Source of the DNA: Theocolax elegans
Taxonomy: Eukaryota > Arthropoda > Insecta > Hymenoptera > Cerocephalidae
NCBI GenBank assembly: GCA_026168455.1
Contig: CM047429.1
Coordinates: 35,076,066 to 35,140,065 of the forward strand
Length of the DNA stretch: 64,000 bases
Direction: 5' to 3'
Program-made: the position numbers and the translations under genes
Notes under the pieces: model-generated
Database searches by the model: none
What the model saw: the letters and a program-made list of their open reading frames with translations, nothing else
Told to the model about the DNA's origin: nothing
Shown here: piece by piece, positions 34,549 to 44,490 of the stretch
Layout: every line of letters starts with the position of its first letter
How positions within the stretch are numbered: position 1 is the first letter of the stretch

Positions 34549-36406
34549 TGTTACAAATTATTACGTCTTGATTTATTTATTTGTGGTTGGAATCCAATAA
34601 TCAGAATCCGGAATAAATAAGAAGGATAATTTATTCCTACGATAAAAAATGTGTTTACAATGAATTTATAATTTCAATAACTATTCGCCCGGTATTGTTG
34701 CTTATGGTGTAAACGCGATCGTGGTGAACGAGTAACTGCCGATTAGCGTAGTTTCTTTACTTGAAAAAAGTCAAGTTTACTAAAAAAACTACGCTAAGCA
34801 CACGTCGACGAACACTTGCAATGCGTTCATCGGTTGCCGAAAAGTGCAATTCGGCAAGTTAGCTTTTTGCATCAAATTGGAATTCGGTTTCATCGGATGT
34901 GCATAGACGTAACCGGATCCTTTTGTGCATGAGAAAATTTATTCTACTTATAATTTCTAATATATATATGGGAGATTCCATGTGAAGTGATCCAGTTAAA
35001 AAATAGAATTTTGTTTTAATGTATGAAATCAGTAAAAAACTACTTGAATAGAGTGTAGCTAAATTTTTAGACCTGAATTACAATTAGTACCAAAGCTGTA
35101 GCCAATCAAAAAATCGAATTTTTTGAAAAAATTGACTTTTTGGCCATGTTTATCACTTAATAACTCAAAATCTAACAATTTTTTCTTATATACATTACAT
35201 TTGAAAAAGTTTATAAATTTCAAGAAGAATCTGTTGAAATATTTCATTTATATTAGTTTAACATATTGAATATAATTATAATTAATAAAAACCTTTGTAG
35301 TAAAAAAAGGGTTGTATGATCAAAAATATTTTATCCATCCAAGAATTTAATTCATCGATGATTAATTACCTACAAAGTGATGCAAAGTTTGAGTGCGGCA
35401 GAGCATTTCAGACAAAGTTCTGGTGTTTTTAGGCAAATTTCTTAAAAAAAGAGAGTGAATGCATTTTAAGAAAAAAACAGAGTAACCGTATACTTGCATT
35501 CAAACAACATGGCACTATTATTCTTCAATAATTCTAAAATATACCATTTAATGTTAGTTACTGATACTTTTCAATCTCTAAGCTGCTTACAAACACAAAA
35601 TAGTAGGTATAAGTAGTTATACCTGTTATATAATAGAATAAATACCTGAAACTTATTAAAATTCCAATAAATCCAATTATATAACAGGTATAACTGCTTA
35701 TACCTATTGCTTTGTGTTTGTAAGCAGCTTAGAGATTGAAAAGTATCAGTAACTAACATTAAATAGTATATTTTAGTATTATTGAAGAATAATAGTGCCA
35801 TGTTGTTTGAATGCAAGTATATGGTTACTCTGTTTTTTTCATAAAATGCATTTGCTCTCTTTTTTTAAGAAATTTGCCTAAAAACACCATAACTTTGTCT
35901 GAAATGCTCTGCCGCACTCAAACTTTGCACCATTTTGAAGGTAATTAATCATCGATGAATTAGATTCTTGGATGGATAAAATATTTTTGATCATACAACC
36001 CTTTTTTTACTACAAAGGTTTTTATTAATTATAACTATATTCAATATGTTAAACTAATATAAATGAAATATTTCAACAGATTCTTCTTGAAATTTATAAA
36101 CTTTTTCAAATTTAATGTATATAAGAAAAAATTGTTAGATTTTGAGTTATTTAGTGATAAAAATGGCCAAAAAGTTATTTTTTTCAAAAAATTCGATTTT
36201 TTGATTGGTTACTGCTCTGGTACTAATTGAAATTTAGGTCTAAAAATTTAGCTACACTCTATTCAAGTAGTTTTTTACTGATTTCATACATTAAAACAAA
36301 ATTCTATTTTTTAACTGGATCACTTCACATGAAATCTCCCATATATATATTATTAATTTATATATATATATATATATTATTAATTTATTTATTTATTCTG
36401 GATGTA
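34549..36406 (-). repeat. 5' LTR of the minus-strand retroelement, split by palindrome C
   Basis: Plus-strand ends TGTTACAAATT and GGATGTAACA form the TG...CA inverted LTR ends. The LTR sequence occupies 34549-34979 and 36341-36406 with the palindromic insertion between. It is longer than the left LTR by about 130 bp near 34720-34860. Confidence 0.75.
34980..36340. mobile_element. Palindromic element C
   Basis: 1,361-bp palindrome, ends GGGAGATTCCATGTGAAGTG and its complement, centred near 35660, inserted into a TATATA run of the LTR. Inner inverted segments include GTTGTATGATCAAAAATATT. The open frames across it are arm by-products. Confidence 0.85.
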
Positions 36407-36523
36407 ACATCGGTTTGATTCTAAAAGAGCACACCTAAAAATACCCGTCTATAAATTTTCAGATCTTTTCAAGCATAAATAATAAAGTCGTCCTTGCTTA
36501 AAGTTGACGGACAAAAACGGACA
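36407..36523. mobile_element. Displaced right end of the palindromic element at 21963
   Basis: Complement of 21963-22066: shares TTTATAGACGGGTA and GTTGACGGACAAA-type words. It lies directly outside the right LTR and completes the palindrome split by the retroelement. Confidence 0.72.
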
Positions 36524-37543
36524 AATTGAATGAATAAAGATATTGCTAAAATCATATATGAAAAAGGTTATAAATTGTAACAGAAGCTTATTACTTAATA
36601 AGTGTTGAATATAATAATGGAGGCAAAATTTCAAATACGGAATTTCTCATATAATGACATATAAAATTCATTATAAAGTGCTTTTGTCCATACTATAAAA
36701 TAATTGTTTTTGAGAATCAAAATATAGAAGAAATTGCTCAATTCCATGCTTATTTTAAGATCACTGCATCCTAATTTACTGCATGAGAAACTAAATTTAA
36801 ATGCATGTATGAATATGTTTATATATTACTATAAATTATATTAACGTTTGTTACAATTACTAACAGTATAATGTTAAGATGCATTTTTATACAGTATTGC
36901 TGAAACATTTTTTGTATGTATTATAAAACAACAAAGTTTTTAATAGTATAAGTATTATATTATTCGTTATTCTGAGTCAATAATGATATTTCATATGATT
37001 TCATAATTTAAATTTCGCTTTATACAAAAGTAACTCGAGAATATTTGTTAGCTTTCTAAGATTGTCCAGAATTATTTATTTACGGATTAGAAATTGGTTA
37101 ATTTGGAACATTATTTTGATAAATCAAATTAATCAGCAACATCAATATTCTGTTGTTAAAACCGGACTTATCATTATGAAAAATCTAAAAGTTATGGAAC
37201 AATTTAATTCAGACATAGGGCAGTTTGATCAATTATAAATAAAACGCATTGTAATGGTTTACTTAATGTAGACATTACATTACAAAATGTATCAATTATT
37301 TTGCTGAATAATTAAAATAAAGTTAAAAATTCGTTAGAAATGTAGAGAGTAAAACTGATAATATTGTATAACCAATTTCTTAATTTATTTTTAATTGTTA
37401 AAATGTATGCATATTATCCAAATTTAGATAATATTTTTCCTTAATGAATGCGTAAAAACGTACATTATTGTACTAGAGCTAAACTTGAATTTTCCGGCAC
37501 TATTAAAAGATTGTATTACTTGACTCAATAATGCATCTTACAA
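36524..37543. other. AT-rich interval, nothing recognised
   Basis: About 1 kb without open frame, repeat or signal that can be supported. Confidence 0.4.
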
Positions 37544-38220
37544 AGAGGGGTTCCACCTTCCGGGAAACAGATTTCGTTGCAACTTTGAGAGGGGTGTTCT
37601 GGTACCCAAATATGAAAGAATTCATATGAAATTCAATCTCATAGGCTGTTTGACGAAAATTATACGCAGTTATCGAAAAATCGTGACAAAAATATGTTTA
37701 AGCTTAATTGCCAATAATTCGGAAAGAAATAGACGTAGTTGCTCATACTCAAATTCATTCAATAGTTGAGATCAAGTAGAAATAGTTTAAAACAAAAGAA
37801 GCTCAAATATCTCAATTTGGACAAAAGTTATGGAAAAAGTAAGAACTAGATAAAATTTTAACGAAAATTTAGTATTAAAATTGATAGACTTTTTAAGCAA
37901 ATACTTCGTCTAATTCTTACTTTTTCCATAACTTTTGTCCAAATTGAGATATTTGAGCTTCTTTTGTTTTAAACTATGTCTACTTGATCTCAACTATTTA
38001 ATGAATTTGAGTTTGACCAACTACGTCTATTTCTTTCCTAATTATTGGCAATTAAGCTTAAACATGTTTTTGTCACGATTTTTCGATAACTGCGTATAAT
38101 TTTCGTCAAACAGCCTATGAGATTGAATTTCATATGAATTCTTTCATATTTGGGTACTAGAAAACACCTCTCAAAGTTGCAACGAAATCTGTTTCCCGGA
38201 AGGTGGAACCCCTCCTTGTT
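37544..38220. mobile_element. Palindromic element D
   Basis: About 670 bp, ends GGGGTTCCACCTTCCGGGAA and its complement, centred near 37880, arms nearly identical. A relative with similar ends lies at 57842-58067. No coding capacity. Confidence 0.83.
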
Positions 38221-38911
38221 AGCTAAATGTAATTTTATGCAGCTCAATGGCAGGAATATTATACGATTTATGTGCATATTTATATTTTACACATTTATAT
38301 CGTAATGTACTATTATTGCTTAAATTATATAACTACATAACTACAAACATTTAATGATTTTGTTCAAAATAAATAACAATTTCATAAAATCATATTTTGT
38401 GTAATGATAACATATATTTTGGTTAGTATGCGAGATACACGTTTTAAACCATTGTATTTAAAATTTAGAAGCTTTAATTTAAAATATAATAAATTATGTT
38501 TATTATTTACCCACGATTTGGCATTTAACATTAACAAAATCTATATTAATTAGAATCAATCAAAACATTTATGTAGACATTGTACTCACATTAGACTTAA
38601 TACAATGTGTTTAATTTTTAAGTGCACAAACCACCTCATGTCTTACTCTATTATGATGAAGATTAACTAAATTCATACAATATATCTGCTTTAAAGAATA
38701 AATAAATTCAAAGGAATTATTAGTGGCGTAACTTATCACTTAATTATGCAAAATATACGTTTTTGAGAAATGTAAATGAAGAAATGTAAGGATTATGAGA
38801 GGTAGATAAAAACTTCTAATAACAAAATTATAGTAGATAAACACAAAGAAATATGTTATTGATTAGAGATGTATTTCTAAGTCCAATAGAAGTATATTCT
38901 TCAAAAACTCG
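38221..38911. other. AT-rich interval
   Basis: No gene seen. If the possible exon just to the right is real, this would be its 3' untranslated region on the minus strand; several AATAAA signals can be read in that direction. Confidence 0.35.
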
Positions 38912-38982
38912 TTACTTTGGAGGAAATGGAGAAATCACACTAGCAGCAACAGCTGCAGCTTGTTGACTTGATAGAACTGCTG
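38912..38982 (-). CDS. Possible terminal exon of a host gene
   Basis: On the minus strand a pyrimidine-rich acceptor (TTTTTGTTTGTTTCAG) leads into a 71-bp exon encoding an Ala/Ser/Gln-rich tail (AAVLSSQQAAAVAAS followed by VISPFPPK) and a TAA at 38912-38914. The Ala-rich coding sense stands out from the AT-rich, stop-rich surroundings. No upstream exon was found in the window, which would have to lie beyond 39 kb. If real, the Polinton sits in an intron of, or upstream of, a host gene. Tentative. Confidence 0.3.
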
Positions 38983-38989
38983 CTGAAAC

Positions 38990-39644
38990 AAACAAAAATT
39001 TCATTTTCAATGTGTAAATTGTAAAACGTCAACACAGAGGGAATTTTTAATAGCTAGATTTAATTATAGATATAAATTATAATTCTAACTAATATGGCAA
39101 AATTATTAAAAACAAAAATTAAAAATCAAAGAAATATTATTTAAATTTATTTAATTTTAAAAAAATTTATAATCTATAAAACAAGTAAATATAAAATTAT
39201 TTGTTAAGATAAATAAATATGCACTTAATAATTATTATAATGTATTTTATATAATTAGTTTGTTTATCGATTTTTGGTTACTATGGCAATAGAGGAGAAG
39301 TTACTTAAGATCTGCCAAGGCTCTCCACTTCGTATGATCCCCCAATTTTTGTATGGTAAATTTAAGCTTCGGATCACTTTGACATTATAAAGGAAATGCT
39401 TTCCAGATATGGAGAGTAACGGAAACATTAAATATTCTTGGCGAACTAAAACCAGATAGGGGATTCCCCGAAATAAAACCAAAAATAGATAGTAAGATTA
39501 GTGATACTAGATTAAGGGGCCCCGACAGTATGGTCAAACCTCGCCACTGATGTCGATCGGGTAAAAGACCCAGTAGTCAGTGATGGTCCCATGGATTGGG
39601 GGGCAGGCAAATCACATGGCCTTAAAGGCTGCCCCATCGAATCG
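38990..39644. other. Left flank of the Polinton
   Basis: AT-rich up to about 39250, then more complex sequence to the insertion site (39530-39644 is GC-richer). The minus-strand open frame 39264-39482 has no recognisable motif. Nothing else can be named. Confidence 0.35.
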
Positions 39645-39650
39645 CTCTAG
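39645..39650. repeat. Left target-site duplication of the Polinton
   Basis: CTCTAG, identical to 57694-57699. Six bases is the known Polinton duplication length. Confidence 0.93.
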
Positions 39651-39723
39651 AGTAGTTAGCCCCTCGCTATGGGTAGACACAACAAACCCCCCACTCCTGG
39701 GATTTGCGTGTCTCTCCATAGCG
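39651..39723 (+). repeat. Left terminal inverted repeat
   Basis: 73 bp, starting AGTAGTTAGCCCCTCGCTAT, perfect complement of 57621-57693. Within it CCCCTCGCTATGG (39660-39672) pairs with CCATAGCGAGGGG (39716-39728, running five bases past the repeat), so the end can fold into a hairpin with a 43-nt loop. Confidence 0.95.
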
Positions 39724-39830
39724 AGGGGTGGGGGGAAGGGGGGGGGTTTAAATGATGGCGGCACCAGGTAAGGGAGGGGGGGGTAGTATTTGGCGGTAGG
39801 AGTAATCAGGGGGGGGGATGTCGGTAAAAC
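39724..39830 (+). repeat. G-rich subterminal region, left
   Basis: Repeated runs of five to nine G separated by short spacers on the plus strand. The right end has matching C-runs, so the same strand polarity points inward from both ends. Not coding. Confidence 0.6.
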
Positions 39831-39962
39831 TAATAAAAAATTTTCCTTACCACGGCACGTTGAACCCGGTCCAGGTGACTTGTCGCGCACACAGTTTTTA
39901 CACACACACACACACACACACATTGTTTTTTTTTTGTTCTTTTGTTTTTTCTTTTTGTTTTT

Positions 39963-40529
39963 TTAGCACGCGTCGCAGCACTTTATATTTTTGCGGCATT
40001 TCGGACACCGCCAACAGTAACATCCATAACAATAAAGCCAACTTAGGTAGGGTTTCCTACCTAAATTGGTGTATTGTTTGCCGCAAAAATTACACTTGTC
40101 GAATTTCGACACAGTGCGTGCACGGCGATGTGCTAGCAGCAGGGGTTGCAGGGGCACTGAAGGGCTCCTTGGAAACCCTTTAAAGTCAGGTTCCTCGTCA
40201 CTGATCACTACGTCCGTCTTGGTTTCGCAGTCCACTACCTGATCGTCACTTAGCGCCTCAACGTCGATGGTGCACGATGACGGTGCTGGCGACGTTGGCG
40301 ACGAAGATGGTGATGGTGTGGCGGTGAAAACTGTATTTATCTGTGCCGTGGATTCGTCGTCCGATACGTTTACAACGTCTACGATTAACGTAGAGGTTGA
40401 CGATACCGACGACGACGACGACGACGACGACGACGAAGACGACGACGATGCGCACGATGATGAGCACATTTGAACATAGTTATTCAACATTGGAAATAAA
40501 AGTACATCCGCGGCACGAATTAGGCGCAT
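39963..40529 (-). CDS. Ser-rich protein with C-terminal Cys cluster, unknown function
   Basis: 188 codons from ATG 40529 (alternative Met codons at residues 14 and 21). An N-terminal run of about 18 serines is followed by acidic, Ser/Thr-rich disordered sequence and then a C-terminal Cys-rich block: CNFCGKQY, YCYGCYCWRCPKC and KCCDAC, likely binding zinc. It is the only gene on this strand of the Polinton, at the left end where accessory or regulatory genes would be expected. A TTCAGT-like initiator lies about 25 bp upstream of the ORF. I do not recognise the family; a regulator or host-interaction protein is only a guess. Confidence 0.55.
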   Translation of the reverse strand: MRLIRAADVLLFPMLNNYVQMCSSSCASSSSSSSSSSSSSSVSSTSTLIVDVVNVSDDESTAQINTVFTATPSPSSSPTSPAPSSCTIDVEALSDDQVVDCETKTDVVISDEEPDFKGFPRSPSVPLQPLLLAHRRARTVSKFDKCNFCGKQYTNLGRKPYLSWLYCYGCYCWRCPKCRKNIKCCDAC

Positions 40530-40840
40530 GCTGGGACTGTGGATGCGCCTCGACTGAATCTCTGTATATTTGCTTTAATACACATTATGACAAATGACAT
40601 TTTTTTATGTCAGCATCCCCCCAGTATAAAACATAAAATAATACATTCCGCTGAGGTAAGAAATTCTTACACGTGGGATTGTAAGCGGATATATGTTTTT
40701 AAACTACAAAAACGACATTATTAGAGAAATAAAAGTGCTGATTAAAAAAAAAGTACAATGATGATTTAAACACTCGTGTATACTAAACATTAAACTTGTA
40801 AGTACATATGTACTAATAAAACATTGAAATAAAGACGGGT
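40530..40840. other. Intergenic region upstream of the Ser-rich gene
   Basis: Contains a plus-strand TATAAAA at about 40625 and a GAGGTAAGA donor-like site at 40652, so a plus-strand transcript with a spliced leader is conceivable. No open frame. Confidence 0.3.
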
Positions 40841-41549
40841 GATCAGGTTTCACGCTGAACGGCACACGTCTTCGAATGAATTTGTTATCGAATAACGTTT
40901 AAATAATTCGAATTTGTTGATTGTCGCGACGGAATATTGAACATAGTGCGCACATTCTCTTCTCGTAAGAGAATGATTTTTCGGTTATTTTCCCGATATC
41001 TCCAATATTTACCGAGTTATTGGCCAAAATGCCAAATAGTATAAACAATTATTCACGGATAATTGTAAATAATCGTTATTAAGAAAAAAGTTGTTAACAC
41101 TTTTTGTTCTACACACCGTGTACAGTTGAATATTTTAAAAAAATCGTGGATATCGACGGATTATCAGCATAGATCGATAGATATCGATAAACGCAAATAT
41201 CATCCGATCGTGGTGATTTTTGGTATATAGACTCCTCTCGCCACCCCCTATCGACTTTTAATCCACAAATTAAAGTCGACGAACAATTGACGAATTTTTC
41301 GGGGCGGTAATTAGCTGGGAGATCAGGTTTCACGCAGAGCGGCACACGTCTGCGATCGAGTATCAGTACATATGTACTACACGTACGATTCTCAGAACCA
41401 CGAGTATTTTAATTCCGAATACGTTAATAGTCGAACAATCGTTTAAATAAATCGAAATTTGTTGATTGTCGCGACGGAATATTGAACATAGTGCGCACAT
41501 TCTCTTCTCGTAAGAGAATGATTTTTCGGTTATTTTCCCGATATCTCAT
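40841..41549 (+). repeat. Duplicated module in the Polinton left arm
   Basis: GATCAGGTTTCACGC...CGGCACACGTCT recurs at 40841 and 41322. A longer block with TTGTTGATTGTCGCGACGG and ending CCCGATATCTC occurs at about 40908-41002 and 41455-41549, nearly identical. Each copy contains a short hairpin, ATTCTCTT-CTCGT-AAGAGAAT. Non-coding; function unknown. Confidence 0.8.
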
Positions 41550-43110
41550 TGACATTTAATTATTTTTATTCGATTTTTTAATACCGATAGCTAATTACGG
41601 TTTCCAATTTTCGTAAAAATTTCAAAATTGTACTAGAGCGCTGAAATTCAAACTGTACCCACAGTTTCAAGCGTTCTTCCGATTTGTAGCAAGCAAATGT
41701 CAAAATTTACAAAATTCAGGAAATTTATATAAAAAAAACAAGAAATTGACCGAATTTGGTGATTTGTGAAACGTACACATATTTTTGTGTACTGAATCGA
41801 TTTCCGTTGACAGAATTCGAAAATTTCAAAAATTGAGGAAATTAAAATTTTGCAGCTGAACGATGAGTCATCCGCTGCAGATAAGACGGAGGAGAGCTCG
41901 CACCTATCTTTGCGCTCTCTCTCTCTCTCTTTCTTCCTTTCTTTCGCTCTTCGTGGATGATCTCATTGACATTTAATTATTTTTATTCGATTTTTTAATA
42001 CCGATAGCTAATTACGGTTTCCAATTTTCGTGAAAATTTCAAAATTGTACTAGAGCGCTGAAATTTAAACTGTACACACAGTTTCAAGCGTTCTTCCGAT
42101 TTGCAGCAAGCAAATGTCAAAATTTACAAAATTCAGGAAATTTATATAAAAAAACAAGAAATTGACCGAATTTGGTGATTTTTGAAACGTACACATATTT
42201 TTGTGTACTGAATCGATTTCCGTTGACAGAATTCGAAAATTTAAAAAATTGAGGAAATTAAAATTTTGCAGCTGAGCGATGTGTCATCCGCTGCAGATAA
42301 GACGGAGGAGAGCTCGCACCTATCTTTGCGCTCTCTCTCTGTCTCTTTCTTCCTTTCTTTCGCTCTTCGTGGATGATCTCATTGACATTTAATTATTTTT
42401 ATTCGATTTTTTAATACCGATACCTAATTACGGTTTCCAATTTTCGTAAAAATTTCAAAATTGTACTAGAGCGCTGAAATTCAAACTGTACACACAGTTT
42501 CAAGCGTTCTTCCGATTTGTAGCAAGCACATGTCAAAATTTACAAAATTCAGGAAATTTATATAAAAAAACAAGAAATTGACCGAATTTGGTGATTTTTG
42601 AAACGTACACATATTTTTGTGTACTGAATCGATTTCCGTTGACAGAATTCGAAAATTTAAAAAATTGAGGAAATTAAAATTTTGCAGCTGAACGATGAGT
42701 CATCCGCTGCAGATAAGACGGAGGAGAGCTCGCACCTATCTTTGCGCTCTCTCTCTCTCTTTCTTCCTTTCTTTCGCTCTTCGTGGATGATCTCATTGAC
42801 ATTTAATTATTTTTATTCGATTTTTTAATACCGATAGCTAATTACGGTTTCCAATTTTCGTGAAAATTTCAAAATTGTACTAGAGCGCTGAAATTTAAAC
42901 TGTACACACAGTTTCAAGCGTTCTTCCGATTTGCAGCAAGCAAATGTCAAAATTTACAAAATTCAGGAAATTTATAAAATTAAGGATATTTAAATAAAAA
43001 AAAAAAAAAAAAACAAGAAATTGACCGAATTTGGTGATTTTTGAAACGTGCACATATTTTTGTGTACTGAATCGATTTTCGTTGACAGAATTCTGACATT
43101 TCAAAAATTA
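41544..43110 (+). repeat. Tandem array of about 415-bp units in the Polinton left arm
   Basis: Units start with TCTCATTGACATTTAATTAT at 41544, 41961, 42377 and 42791 (spacing 417, 416 and 414): three full units and a partial fourth ending near 43110. Each holds a CTGCAGATAAGACGGAGGAG element and a pyrimidine tract (CTCTCTCTCT...TTTCGCTCTTCG). Differences between units are few. No open frame; a role in replication or transcription control is possible but unproven. Confidence 0.92.
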
Positions 43111-43587
43111 AAGTTTGCTTACTTTAGAAATGTGTATGATGAGTAACGCGTTGAAGACAAGACGGAGGGTTTTCTCGTCAATCCTTGTAGTTTGTATATT
43201 TTTACTACGGTTTACATTTTATGCATCTTCAGCATTCATAAAACTGTACGATGAAATTTTTATGCAATTGTGCTTTTGATAACACATAGAGTAATATGAG
43301 AACAGTTATTCTTTATGACACGTAATGAAGAGATGGCGAGCAATTTAATCCAAATTGTTAGTATTTAGTCAGCACTGCGTGTTCTACTTGATATTGTTAT
43401 TATTCATTTGGTCAGCATCACGTGTGAAATTATATTTGATACTTTTATAATTTCGAGGAACTCTTTCACCGTCAGATTTGTCAGAGTGAGACAATATGTA
43501 AGTAACACCGGAATACACATTTGTTTTATCCATCAGCAAAAAGCGTGAGATCGTTGGCGCTGCCCCCCCCCCCCACATTACAGACGG
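43111..43587. other. Interval between the tandem array and the polymerase promoter
   Basis: No supported gene. The minus-strand frame 43836-43384 overlaps the spliced plus-strand gene and has no motif. A 12-C run lies near 43564-43575. Confidence 0.4.
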
Positions 43588-43624
43588 TATAAAACCAGCT
43601 GCACTCAACCATGTCTTCAGTTTG
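43588..43624 (+). promoter_or_regulatory. Core promoter of the spliced polymerase gene
   Basis: TATAAAA at 43588-43594 and an arthropod initiator TCAGT at 43617-43621, spaced as a TATA/Inr pair (about 30 bp). The first in-frame ATG follows at 43652, giving a leader of about 33 nt. Confidence 0.68.
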
Positions 43625-43651
43625 ATTTCGAATATTACGCTAAATATCAGG

Positions 43652-44411
43652 ATGATCAGAGCAAGTGTAGCCCACTTAGCCAAAGTTTTGCGATGTGCGC
43701 GGAGTATTGCCAAAGTTCGGGAACCACATATTCGCACAATGTGTGGTTCAGTTTGGGCATCGGGACTACTTGATCTTTCTACAGAAGTTTTGTGTAAAAA
43801 ATTACGCTTTCTTTTATTACATTGTGGGATAACCACAGTATACTACATGTTTACCGTTGGTTTATTTCACAATCCGGATGTTTTGTCAATTGCTGTACAA
43901 GCAATTAGACAACGCAATGATCAGGATCATCAACTGGCGCAATTAATGATTCGTCGACATTGTAAGATTATATTTTTATTACTATTAACTTTTGATCAAG
44001 TTTAATTTTTACTAATACTAATGTTACCTCCTCACAGTGATGAATCAAATGATGAATGATAGTGAGGGCGATAGACTTCTACTGACTTGCGATGTAGAAC
44101 AACTGCAATAATCGCATCCTACACCATCAACATTTCGAGGAGATCAAAATACTTGTAAGTGTTTATTACTACTACTATATATATACAGTTTTTATATTAA
44201 GTTTTTAATTGTTTCAATGTTTTAGCTGGTGAAGATGTAAGAACCTGGTCAACTTCGTCTATCGAGAATACGAATAACCGCAAACGCAGACGATACCGGG
44301 ATAGCAGTAGTAGCAGTAGTAGCAGTAGTAGCAGTAGTAGCAGTAGTAGCAGTCGCAATGATTCATCGCCCGACAGAAGCTCCAGTACTACAGACGATGA
44401 AGAAAAAGAAG
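43652..44411 (+). pseudogene. 5' exons leading into DNA polymerase B
   Basis: Three exons inferred from splice sites: about 43619-43961, 44038-44154 and 44226-44411, with introns GTAAGA...CACAG, GTAAGT...TTTTAG and GTATGA...TTACAG. All three introns are phase 1, and the frame passes from ATG 43652 through every junction into the polymerase exon. Exon 1 encodes a Cys- and Leu-rich protein with a possible membrane or buried segment (LLLHCGITTVYYMFTVGLF); exon 3 has a long Ser run from AGTAGC repeats. An in-frame TAA at 44109-44111 in exon 2 means either a nonsense change or a separate small gene ending there. The role of this extension is unknown. Confidence 0.58.
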
Positions 44412-44490
44412 GTATGATAAGACAGAAGATCTTTTTAAATTGGTAGTTTTATTTCTATTTAAAAAAAAAGAAATTTAATTAATCTTACAG

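Larger units (their letters stand above)
23019..36406 (-). mobile_element. LTR retroelement (gag and env remnants) with nested insertions
   Basis: Similar LTRs at both ends (23019-23320 and 34549-36406), a purine-rich tract beside the left LTR and a tRNA-complementary site beside the right LTR give minus-strand orientation. Internal remnants are gag (28447-26596) and an envelope glycoprotein (24739-23949). No protease, RT or integrase is recognisable. Later insertions: 29218-30661, 30687-31645, 31666-33326, 33437-33575 and 34980-36340. Left flank TCGGA and right flank TCGGT suggest a short target duplication. Confidence 0.78.

Noticed and set aside
38038..38277. 79-codon minus-strand ORF
   Set aside because: Lies in an arm of palindrome D; the opposite arm encodes the same words with breaks, as expected of non-coding repeats.
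39612..39923. Minus-strand Pro-rich ORF over the left Polinton end
   Set aside because: It crosses the insertion junction and the terminal repeat and consists of translated G-runs and a CA microsatellite.
43384..43836. Minus-strand 150-codon ORF
   Set aside because: It is antisense to the first exon of the spliced polymerase gene, which has promoter, splice sites and frame continuity; this ORF has no recognised motif.
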